From Candidatus Poseidoniaceae archaeon (GTDB taxonomy: Archaea; Thermoplasmatota; Poseidoniia; Poseidoniales; Poseidoniaceae): DNA of 6,464 nt. Shown one piece after another: positions 1 to 6,464 of the stretch. Numbering within the stretch: the first letter of the stretch is position 1; every line of letters begins with the position of its first letter. The translations under genes were made by a program, and so were the position numbers. The stretch is taken from positions 4,410-10,873 of the forward strand of contig DUIP01000216.1 of assembly GCA_013330285.1 (NCBI GenBank), read 5' to 3'. The notes below the pieces were generated by a model. The model was not told the DNA's origin. It made no database searches and worked only from the letters and a program-made list of their open reading frames with translations.

Positions 1-3000
1 GAAGTGAAGAGCATCATTGGCTACGTGCCATCCGGAACAAGCATTAGCGTTGATTTGTCAAATGATGGCGGCGCGAATTGGCGAAATGTCAATGCTGGAC
101 AAACCGTCATTTTCCCCAGCGCAAGCAATAGCCTGCTGTGGCGAGCAACATTGAATGGAACCGCGACCGCAACCCCAATCCTCGATGGTATTGGAGTCGA
201 GTACACCACATCATACGTGAATTCCGCCTACATGTACGTCAATCAATATGTTGGCAGTGGAGTAAAAACGACCGTTGCTGCTACGCTTGATTGGGACGCT
301 ACAACACCTTCTGGAACCTCGATTCGAGTGAATTATGGCTATTCATCGTCCTCGACGTGCACCTCAGGATCCACAGGGGTCCAGTCATGGACCACCACAC
401 AAGCAGGGCAAACAAAAACGATGAATCCAACCGGATATTACATGTGTTTGAGGGTCGAACTCAGTTCTTCCAACTCTCAAAACACACCGACGATTTCCAA
501 CATCAGCATCGCACAACATGCTGATGCTCCCGAAGAATATGGCATCGAAATCGGCGGACTCTTGGACCCTGCGAAACCAAGCGAGTGGACAACACCTGTG
601 TGCTGGAGCAGACCTGCAAGCGATGGGGCGTTGTTAGGCCCATTCACCGTAGTACCTACGACTGCCTCGTTTGGTGCCAACAACCTTCTCAAGTGCCTTA
701 ACGACCGAATTCCTGACACTGGAGCAGGGATTGCCAACCTCTCGATCGGTCTCGTATCCGGATCTGCGGGTGTTCTCAGCCTTGAGTCGTTCTCAATCAC
801 CTACACCGTGAACACCATCAACCTCGATATTCAAATTCCAGTTGGTGAAGTGTTGCATGAACGATTGCAACCATATGAAGTGGTCACACGGCACATCATT
901 GGTGAAGACGCAACAAGCATGTCTGAAGCGACCCTTACCCTGCAAACCAACTCCATCGCCAAGAATCCGACGATGACCTGGCAAAATGGCGACGTCTTCC
1001 CGAGCCCCAATGATCCTGAGGATTACATCGAAATGGATGCTTCTTCGTGGTCGGTGGAGAACAATGGTATTCTCGAAATTCACTGGATTTTCCATGTGAC
1101 CGCTGAATTCCCCGACCAAACTGGCGTCCGATTCAAGACTGGATGTTTGGACAACAGCGGTTCGGCTGGTTATTCTCCACTCGACTTGCTTAGCACGGAA
1201 ACGATGGACGTCAACCGAAGCTTTGGACTGGGCTGGCTCAAGGTCCGTGACAACGACGGGCGTCTGACGATGGACGACGTCCCGGACAACTCGTGGGTCG
1301 CTGCTGGTGAGACGCTCTACTTCCAAGGCGCAATGTGGTTCCAAAACACCGAAGACGCTCCAAAGGACAGCGCATTCGACGTTCGAATCTCTCGCAATGG
1401 CTGGGTTGAAAGTACAGCGCGAGACACGACGAACAACAATGGTACCTTCTTCATCGGCATTGACTTGCCTGAAATTGATGTCCCAGATGGGTTGACCTAC
1501 GAGGTGCAAACCTACAATGAGCGAAATCCAGCACATGTGATGCCATCCAATGGTGATTGGCAACGAACCTACAAGGTGGATGCTACAGCACCTGAGCGAA
1601 TGAATTTCGCACCAAAAGACGATGGCTATGAGGCTGCAAGTGTGCAGCAGGAAGTCAAGGTGCTTGTCAATGACGAGGTTGGCCACCCAATGAGCCTCGA
1701 ACTCATGTACTGGGTCGAAGCAGACCACGACTCGAATAGAAATGGTGAAGCTGATCCTGAAGAATACGCAATGAAAACCGTTCACAACACCACTGAGGCC
1801 AAGAACAAGTGGTTCATTACCACCATCGATCACTCCAGGAACCCAAATATGGGTCGAGTGTCGTACTTCTGGCAAGGTGGTGACGAGGCTGGCAATCCAC
1901 TCTTCTACTCCGCGATTGGTGAGGATGATGAGGTCTTAATGCTGGAATCTGAAGCAGGATTCCTCCATGATGACGCCACATTCAGAACACGAAAGGATTC
2001 GAGTGCGGTCTTCACCGGATTGGATTGGCACGGCCATGAAGACGATGGCGACGTCTATGCTGGAATGGAACAAACCATCACGCTTGGTTTCATTGATGCC
2101 AACACTGCAATTGATTTCGAGCACATTTCCCTAGTCTTTGATTTCGAAGGGCCCAACCCGTTGCGTGATGCTCAACGAATTTCCTACTCTGGAATGAATG
2201 ACACCTTCTGGTCGGAAAGTGATTTCATCAATCTCTTGTCGACCAGTTCGATGCATGAAACGACAAATGAGTCTGGATTGCCTTGGATTCAGTTGACGTT
2301 CAACTTTGAAATTGGATGGGATTGGCCAGATGAAGAAATGGGTGATGTCGCCTTGATTTACAAGGAACGTGGCTCTGAGTTTGAAGATCGTATTCTCCTG
2401 CTCGAACACACCTTCAGGGTGGAGAACGATTTGATGCTTGCACCGAGCGATTACCTCATCGAAGACATTAGTGAGCCTCGAACTGGACAAGTGGCAGATG
2501 GAAGTAGGGTCCGTAAGGACGACCGGTTAGCCTTCACTGGAACCGTTGTCTATGAAGGCAGCAGCGTCCCTGCACCTCGAGATGTCGGTATTCTTGTCGA
2601 AGTGTTCGATGGAGAAAAGATGTGGAGCGACGGTTCGCTGACCTCAGAAGGTCACTACTCCGTCGAAGTGCCACTCTCTGCTGCATCGACGTTGCAGTCC
2701 TCGCCGACCCGCACGTGCTTGATCTCGATCACCAACATCCCTGGACGAGGCGAAGACATGACGGGAACGCTTGTCTCCACAACATTGCAAGTCATTGTCG
2801 ATGACGCGGCACCTCGTGTCGTCAAGCGAACAACACCGATCAATGTCATTGATATCTCCGCAAACAATGACCTTACCTTCGTCCCTGTTGAATTCCATGG
2901 CACGGAAGATGCCGACCTCACTGGCTCGAAGCAAATGGTCCACTGGGTGATGCGTGATGCGACACGGACGGTGACCATTGGAGCAGGTTCGACCTTGCTC

Positions 3001-3762
3001 GGCATGCAACAGGACGGCCAAAATGTCATTTGGACAGGAGCAGTTGACTTGACCGATGGTGGAAGAATCACACCACAAGCAGGCGACTTTGTCGGCTTCT
3101 ACATTAGCGGATATGACGCTGCAGGAAATCAATTCCCTGTTGTGTCAAACTCTGAAGCCAGCCCGGTTCCAGAATTGGCCGCAAACGATACTGATTTCGA
3201 ACGCCAATGGATTCGTCTTGGTGCTGTTGGACCTGAATTGAGGGTCCAATCAATTGACCTCTCTGACGACCACGTTTCACCAGGCGCTAGCGTCGAGGTG
3301 AGCGCTCTGGTCATCAACACGGGTGGCGACAACGATGCACCATTCAAGGTCAGTTTCTATGCTGGTGATGAAGAAAAGCCATTCGATGAAGTCACACTGA
3401 GTGGCATCGATTCCAATGAAGTCATTGAAGTGACGACCATCTGGAGCGCTAAGAATGTCGACCGCTTGCGAGTTGTTGTCGATCGTGACAACCTCATTAT
3501 TGAGGTGAACGACGACGATAACAGTGCTGAGCATTCCGTTGAAATGGCCTATCCGAAGTACCTTGGATGGTTCGATTCGCCTCGTGAAAACCCATTGGCA
3601 TGGATCTTTATCGTGACCTCAATCATTGTGTTGATTGGTGTCGCCTCAATCGCCGCAAGAACAAGCATTGATCACAGCGATGGCATGTTTGACGAGGAAG
3701 AAGATTGGGACGAAGAGGAAGAAGACGATGATGATGAGGATGACGAGTACGACGATGATTGA
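1..3762 (+). CDS. Large modular surface protein, C-terminal part (CARDB-like domain, TM helix, acidic tail); 5' partial
   Basis: The frame is open from base 1 and ends at TGA 3760-3762, giving 1253 visible residues (numbered from base 1). The GTG at base 4 is probably not the start: no signal peptide follows and the reading begins inside a beta-rich domain. Domains in order: repeats A (1-69), B (73-172) and C (177-269), ending in similar strands (GIGVEY, ISNISI, SFSITY); A carries an Asp-box-like SNDGGANW at 20-27. B has C120/C149 and C has C201/C232. A three-domain module occurs twice (about 273-650 and 672-1060), each with a VDATAP/VDDAAP junction and a DEAGN/DAAGN strand. A Ca-loop-like DSNRNGEADPEE lies at 577-588. 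A CARDB-like domain (about 1078-1183), one TM helix (about 1198-1219) and a 23-residue tail (1231-1253) with 21 Asp/Glu complete it. Inferred topology is outside-facing with a short cytoplasmic tail. No catalytic motif is recognised, so adhesion, binding or envelope structure is the best guess. Product class is fairly sure, exact function unknown. Confidence 0.8.
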   Translation, partial: EVKSIIGYVPSGTSISVDLSNDGGANWRNVNAGQTVIFPSASNSLLWRATLNGTATATPILDGIGVEYTTSYVNSAYMYVNQYVGSGVKTTVAATLDWDATTPSGTSIRVNYGYSSSSTCTSGSTGVQSWTTTQAGQTKTMNPTGYYMCLRVELSSSNSQNTPTISNISIAQHADAPEEYGIEIGGLLDPAKPSEWTTPVCWSRPASDGALLGPFTVVPTTASFGANNLLKCLNDRIPDTGAGIANLSIGLVSGSAGVLSLESFSITYTVNTINLDIQIPVGEVLHERLQPYEVVTRHIIGEDATSMSEATLTLQTNSIAKNPTMTWQNGDVFPSPNDPEDYIEMDASSWSVENNGILEIHWIFHVTAEFPDQTGVRFKTGCLDNSGSAGYSPLDLLSTETMDVNRSFGLGWLKVRDNDGRLTMDDVPDNSWVAAGETLYFQGAMWFQNTEDAPKDSAFDVRISRNGWVESTARDTTNNNGTFFIGIDLPEIDVPDGLTYEVQTYNERNPAHVMPSNGDWQRTYKVDATAPERMNFAPKDDGYEAASVQQEVKVLVNDEVGHPMSLELMYWVEADHDSNRNGEADPEEYAMKTVHNTTEAKNKWFITTIDHSRNPNMGRVSYFWQGGDEAGNPLFYSAIGEDDEVLMLESEAGFLHDDATFRTRKDSSAVFTGLDWHGHEDDGDVYAGMEQTITLGFIDANTAIDFEHISLVFDFEGPNPLRDAQRISYSGMNDTFWSESDFINLLSTSSMHETTNESGLPWIQLTFNFEIGWDWPDEEMGDVALIYKERGSEFEDRILLLEHTFRVENDLMLAPSDYLIEDISEPRTGQVADGSRVRKDDRLAFTGTVVYEGSSVPAPRDVGILVEVFDGEKMWSDGSLTSEGHYSVEVPLSAASTLQSSPTRTCLISITNIPGRGEDMTGTLVSTTLQVIVDDAAPRVVKRTTPINVIDISANNDLTFVPVEFHGTEDADLTGSKQMVHWVMRDATRTVTIGAGSTLLGMQQDGQNVIWTGAVDLTDGGRITPQAGDFVGFYISGYDAAGNQFPVVSNSEASPVPELAANDTDFERQWIRLGAVGPELRVQSIDLSDDHVSPGASVEVSALVINTGGDNDAPFKVSFYAGDEEKPFDEVTLSGIDSNEVIEVTTIWSAKNVDRLRVVVDRDNLIIEVNDDDNSAEHSVEMAYPKYLGWFDSPRENPLAWIFIVTSIIVLIGVASIAARTSIDHSDGMFDEEEDWDEEEEDDDDEDDEYDDD
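817..1950 (+). repeat. Protein-level repeat module, copy 1 (three beta-rich domains)
   Basis: First copy of a three-domain module inside the surface protein, residues about 273-650. Anchors are ATLTLQT (928), NGILEIHW (1063), ETLYFQG (1309), VDATAP (1576) and DEAGN (1882). Each has a counterpart 1197-1233 bases downstream in the same order. The similarity is at the amino-acid pattern level, not an obvious DNA repeat, so the duplication would be old. Boundaries are approximate and were judged by eye. Confidence 0.55.
2014..3180 (+). repeat. Protein-level repeat module, copy 2 (three beta-rich domains)
   Basis: Second copy of the module, residues about 672-1060. Anchors are ISLVFDF (2125), SGLPWIQLTF (about 2272), DRLAFTG (2521), VDDAAP (2797) and DAAGN (3115). 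The last domain of this copy lacks the Ca-loop-like insertion seen in copy 1. It is followed directly by the CARDB-like domain. Boundaries are approximate. Confidence 0.55.
3691..3759 (+). repeat. Low-complexity GAC/GAT/GAG/GAA tract encoding the poly-acidic C-terminus
   Basis: A purine-rich run made almost only of Asp and Glu codons; 21 of the last 23 codons of the surface protein are acidic, interrupted by one Trp and one Tyr. It mixes GAC, GAT, GAG and GAA rather than repeating one codon, which argues for selection on charge rather than simple slippage. It lies after the TM helix and so is predicted to be cytoplasmic. Confidence 0.9.
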
Positions 3763-3773
3763 GTCGCAGTACC

Positions 3774-3790
3774 TTGTTTTTCCATATTTT
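3774..3790 (+). terminator. T-rich stretch after the surface-protein gene, possible archaeal terminator
   Basis: Twelve bases after the stop codon there is a T-rich stretch with a run of five T (3777-3781) and one of four T (3787-3790). Archaeal RNA polymerase can terminate at oligo-T tracts without a strong hairpin, and I see no convincing stem-loop before it. The CATATTTT part could instead serve as a weak TATA-like element for the downstream gene; the two readings cannot be separated from sequence alone. Confidence 0.4.
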
Positions 3791-3830
3791 GCCATCGCCT
3801 CGAGACTGCAAATCCTCAAAAGAGGTCGCC

Positions 3831-3887
3831 ATGAGGACCACTCGAAGAGGGTGGGGAGAGTATGTCGACCGTCTTTTCAATTCTTGA
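3831..3887 (+). CDS. Possible short upstream ORF (18 codons) overlapping the lhr start
   Basis: An ATG at 3831 opens an 18-codon frame (MRTTRRGWGEYVDRLFNS) that stops at TGA 3885-3887 and overlaps the first 26 bases of lhr in another frame. It is preceded by AGAGGT at 3821-3826, whose GAGGT core complements the 3' end of 16S rRNA and sits four bases from the ATG, slightly close. No homology is recognised. It could be a leader that couples or modulates lhr translation, or chance; frames this short are common by chance, so confidence is low. Confidence 0.2.
   Translation: MRTTRRGWGEYVDRLFNS
3850..3858 (+). promoter_or_regulatory. Ribosome binding region for lhr
   Basis: GGTG at 3850-3853 lies eight bases before ATG 3862 and matches part of the archaeal Shine-Dalgarno complement GGAGGTGA; a second match, GGAG at 3855-3858, is only three bases away. 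The in-frame stop TGA at 3832-3834, with no ATG, GTG or TTG codon between it and 3862, fixes ATG 3862 as the upstream limit of the lhr frame. Confidence 0.6.
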
Positions 3888-6464
3888 CAAAAGACTCTCT
3901 TCTTCTTTAGAAAAACGTGGGTGGGAGCCAACACCTGTACAACAAGCTGCACTCCCAGAACTGTGTGCGGGTGAAGACCGAATCATCATCGCTCCAACAG
4001 GTTCTGGCAAGACATTGAGCGCCGTTCTCCCAGTCCTGCATCGATGTTTGAGTGAAGATTGGGATCCTTTGGCCATCCTCTACATCACACCACTCAGAGC
4101 GTTGAATCGAGACGTGGACCGAAGGCTAGAGGAGATCACCAACGATGTTGGGCTCAAGGTTGGGCTGCGTCACGGAGATACAAGTCAGAGCGAACGAGCA
4201 CGCCAGACCCGTAAACCACCTCACCTCTTGGTCACGACACCTGAAACCTTCCAGCTGATGTTCACTGGTAAGAATTTGAGAAAATTGCTTGGTTCTGTTC
4301 GAGCCGTTATTGTTGACGAAGTGCACGACCTCGCAGCGAGTGAACGCGGATGGCAACTCTCCCTTGGCCTGGCCAGATTAGAAGCCCTTTCGGGGCGAAA
4401 AGTGCAACGGATTGGACTTTCTGCAACCGTTGGAAATCCACAAGAGGTTGCTGAATGGTTGTCCCCCAAGCGAGGCAAAGCCATCATTGCCATGGGTGAA
4501 CGTGACACTGATTTGACTGTTGAATGCGCACAACCGCTTGCAGAAGACGAAGTTGGTGGCATCGAACTTGGCGTCACGCCACGAGTGCATGCGAGTTTCA
4601 GACGGTTGATTGAGGTGCTACGCAGTGAACCGCCTTGCCTAGTCTTTGTCAACAGCAGAAACGATGCCGAAACCATCGCCAATCGTCTTCAAACCATGGC
4701 TCCTGATGTTCAAATCGGCGTACATCACGGCTCATTAGCCGCCGACACCCGGCAAGAGATGGAAGATCGATTACGAACCGGTGAACTCGCAGGGCTGGTG
4801 TGCACTTCCAGTCTCGAACTTGGAATTGATGTTGGAAAGATCAGACGCATCATTCAGGTCAAAAGCCCGCGTTCTGTTGACCGAATGCTTCAGCGCGTCG
4901 GACGAGCAGACCATCGGCTTGGAGGCGTCGGACGAGGCCATCTGCTCGCATGGGATGCCGATGAAATTTCGGAAGGGGCAGTGGTCGCACGACGCGCTAT
5001 GTTTGGTGAAATCGAACCTGTCGAGTGGCGCGACCGGCCCAAATCTGTCGTGGCCAATCAACTCGTGCTGATGGCGCATTCCCATAATGCCGTACCAATC
5101 GACACAGCAACAGAGATCATTGGTAATGCTTGTCAATTTGAAGGATGGAATCGACATGACACGGAAGCCATACTGAAGGTGCTTGCAGACGGTTGGATCA
5201 TTCGTCATACCCCCGACCCAAAAGAAGTCCCTTGGTACAGATGGCCTGCCAAGGTCTATGCTCATGCACAAGCTGAAGCGAAAGCAAAGAAGCAATTGCT
5301 TCCAGAGGAGCGCCCAAAATACAACGTCCCTGATGAAGAGATTCCAACTGAACTCAAGGAGATGAAGGTCGATGTCCCTGAAGCCTTTGCAAAAGGTTGG
5401 TTTTCAACCGCTGGACGCACCCGCCAATGGGTCACAAACCATCTGTCGATGATTCCAGACAAGCAATCGTATCGTGTCCGTGATGCTGTCACACGAAGAA
5501 GCCTAGGGAACGTCGACGAGGCGTTCGTCTTGTCATTGAACGACAGTGGGGAAGACGATGATGGAACTCGCCGCCAGTTCGTGATGGCGGGGCGTACATG
5601 GATGATCATCGATGCAGACCCAGAACAGTCAGAATTGCTTGTCACCCCGGTTTCGGATCAAGCCAGTGCACCACAATGGGTTGGTGAACTTCCTCCAGTT
5701 CCAAAGGCAATTGCTCGGGACATAGGACGACTGCGTCACCTCATTGCTGAAGATATTGGAGCCTATCAGGCACCGATTGAACACGACGACAGCATCCTCG
5801 ATGTCAATGCACTGTTCGCCGATCGGGATTCCACCTTGAAGGAGCATCCAATCGATGATGAAGCGATGGGGATTCTGGCAGAAACCATCACCAATCACTT
5901 GGAATTGACCGGCGTCCTAGCCACAGATCGAAAAATCACGATTGAAGAACGTGAGGATGCCATTGTCATCAATTCATGCCATGGTTCCAGAATCAATGAG
6001 GCAATTGGCCACTTCTTGATGGCCATGGCGTCAACTAAAACTGGCAAATGGGGTCGGTTGGTGAATGAACCAACGAGGATCAGCCTACAGACTGGAGACA
6101 TATACGCCCAACACATCATTGGATGGCTTACAGAAACGCCACCTGATGCTTTGCAAGGATTGCTCAGTGTCACTTTACCAAATTCGAGGCAAGTGCGATG
6201 GAGGTTTGCACAAGTCGCCAAGACCTTTGGAATCCTACGCCATGGTGTCGATCCTCGAAAAATCAATCTTCAAGCCTTGCTCAGAAAATACCGAGGTACC
6301 GTGGTGATGGAGGAGGTGCTCGACAAGTTGTTTCATGAACGCATGGACGTCACCGGTGCACGCGATGTCCTTCATGCCATACAAACTGGTTTGATTTCCC
6401 TCGAAGTATCACCAACTGGACCCATGGGTGTGTCCAACCGATCGAGTCGCGACCTCTTGCTTCC
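3862..6464 (+). CDS. lhr: Lhr-family ATP-dependent superfamily 2 helicase, 3' partial
   Basis: The product is a large Ski2-like/Lhr helicase, an intracellular ATP-driven 3'-5' translocase on nucleic acids. Family members unwind forked DNA and RNA:DNA hybrids and are tied to repair or RNA handling; the physiological substrate here is unknown. Visible motifs: Q-motif-like WEPTPVQQ (21-28), motif I APTGSGKT (44-51), Ia TPLRALN (76-82), Ib TTPE (125-128), II DEVH (152-155), III SAT (187-189), IV LVFVNSRNDAE (260-270), V TSSLELGIDVG (315-325) and VI QRVGRADH (344-351). A winged-helix-like segment follows (about 396-450), then TAGRTRQW and LSMIPD (516-532), the DEAD/H-associated beta domain with LGNVDEAF and AGRTWMI (548-582) and a final domain beginning about 690. 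ATG 3862 is the only start before the Q motif. The frame leaves the window after 867 codons without a stop; many archaeal Lhr-core proteins are about 850-950 residues, so little is probably missing. No CxxC zinc motif is seen. Family assignment is very sure. Confidence 0.97.
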   Translation, partial: MSTVFSILDKRLSSSLEKRGWEPTPVQQAALPELCAGEDRIIIAPTGSGKTLSAVLPVLHRCLSEDWDPLAILYITPLRALNRDVDRRLEEITNDVGLKVGLRHGDTSQSERARQTRKPPHLLVTTPETFQLMFTGKNLRKLLGSVRAVIVDEVHDLAASERGWQLSLGLARLEALSGRKVQRIGLSATVGNPQEVAEWLSPKRGKAIIAMGERDTDLTVECAQPLAEDEVGGIELGVTPRVHASFRRLIEVLRSEPPCLVFVNSRNDAETIANRLQTMAPDVQIGVHHGSLAADTRQEMEDRLRTGELAGLVCTSSLELGIDVGKIRRIIQVKSPRSVDRMLQRVGRADHRLGGVGRGHLLAWDADEISEGAVVARRAMFGEIEPVEWRDRPKSVVANQLVLMAHSHNAVPIDTATEIIGNACQFEGWNRHDTEAILKVLADGWIIRHTPDPKEVPWYRWPAKVYAHAQAEAKAKKQLLPEERPKYNVPDEEIPTELKEMKVDVPEAFAKGWFSTAGRTRQWVTNHLSMIPDKQSYRVRDAVTRRSLGNVDEAFVLSLNDSGEDDDGTRRQFVMAGRTWMIIDADPEQSELLVTPVSDQASAPQWVGELPPVPKAIARDIGRLRHLIAEDIGAYQAPIEHDDSILDVNALFADRDSTLKEHPIDDEAMGILAETITNHLELTGVLATDRKITIEEREDAIVINSCHGSRINEAIGHFLMAMASTKTGKWGRLVNEPTRISLQTGDIYAQHIIGWLTETPPDALQGLLSVTLPNSRQVRWRFAQVAKTFGILRHGVDPRKINLQALLRKYRGTVVMEEVLDKLFHERMDVTGARDVLHAIQTGLISLEVSPTGPMGVSNRSSRDLLL

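Noticed and set aside
58..81. Asp-box motif SNDGGANW as evidence of a sialidase or BNR beta-propeller
   Set aside because: Only one copy is visible and the neighbouring repeats are sandwich-like with no catalytic sialidase residues; single Asp-box-like turns occur in many unrelated beta proteins.
793..1875. A 360-codon open frame on the minus strand inside the surface-protein gene
   Set aside because: Its codons are exact reverse complements of the plus-strand codons, so it stays open simply because TTA, CTA and TCA codons are rare there. The translation has no recognisable domain and the plus frame is clearly the coding one.
2644..3132. Overlapping minus-strand open frames of 162 and 138 codons
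   Set aside because: Both lie entirely within the coherent plus-strand beta-domain protein, overlap each other in different frames and show no protein-like features.
3824..3839. GGTC...GACC inverted repeat in the spacer as an operator or hairpin
   Set aside because: The stem is only four base pairs with an eight-base loop and flanking mismatches, so it is well within chance.
3635..3910. A 91-codon plus-strand frame bridging the two genes
   Set aside because: It overlaps the TM helix and acidic tail of the first gene and the start of lhr in the wrong frame; its Met/Lys/Arg-rich translation is what the GAT/GAC tract gives when shifted.
4221..4682. A 153-codon minus-strand open frame under the helicase motifs
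   Set aside because: The plus strand here encodes conserved helicase motifs Ib to IV, so the antisense frame is a shadow.
1..6464. A functional system linking the surface protein with the Lhr helicase
   Set aside because: The genes are only adjacent on one strand with a 99-base T-rich gap; no shared domain, overlap or known pathway connects an exported adhesion-type protein with a nucleic-acid helicase.

Overview
The window reads as archaeal, most likely a marine planktonic euryarchaeon of the Marine Group II / Poseidoniales type (Thermoplasmatota). This is an inference from three things: a very large, acidic, multi-domain surface protein that ends in a CARDB-like domain, one membrane helix and a short poly-Asp/Glu tail; an archaeal-type Lhr helicase; and T-rich spacing with GGTG/GAGG-type ribosome binding sites. 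No rRNA or other marker gene is present to confirm the lineage.

Layout. Bases 1-3762 (+) are the 3' part of a gene for an exported, C-terminally membrane-anchored protein; its true start and signal peptide lie upstream of the window. The visible 1253 residues are almost entirely beta-sandwich-like domains: three small N-terminal repeats (two with a matching cysteine pair), then a three-domain module of roughly 400 residues that appears twice in tandem, then a CARDB-like domain, a transmembrane helix and the acidic tail. Bases 3763-3861 are a 99-base spacer with a T-rich stretch just after the first stop codon, a possible 18-codon upstream ORF and a purine-rich ribosome binding region. Bases 3862-6464 (+) are an lhr-family superfamily 2 helicase gene that runs off the right edge after 867 codons. 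All helicase motifs are intact and most of the Lhr-core C-terminal domains are visible.

The two genes share a strand, but nothing in the sequence links their functions: one product is a cell-surface structural, binding or adhesion-type protein and the other an intracellular nucleic-acid motor. The T-rich spacer is more consistent with separate transcription units than with tight co-translation. I see no tRNA, rRNA, CRISPR array, insertion sequence, integrase or other mobile element, and no convincing new multi-gene system. The most interesting material is the modular architecture of the surface protein.
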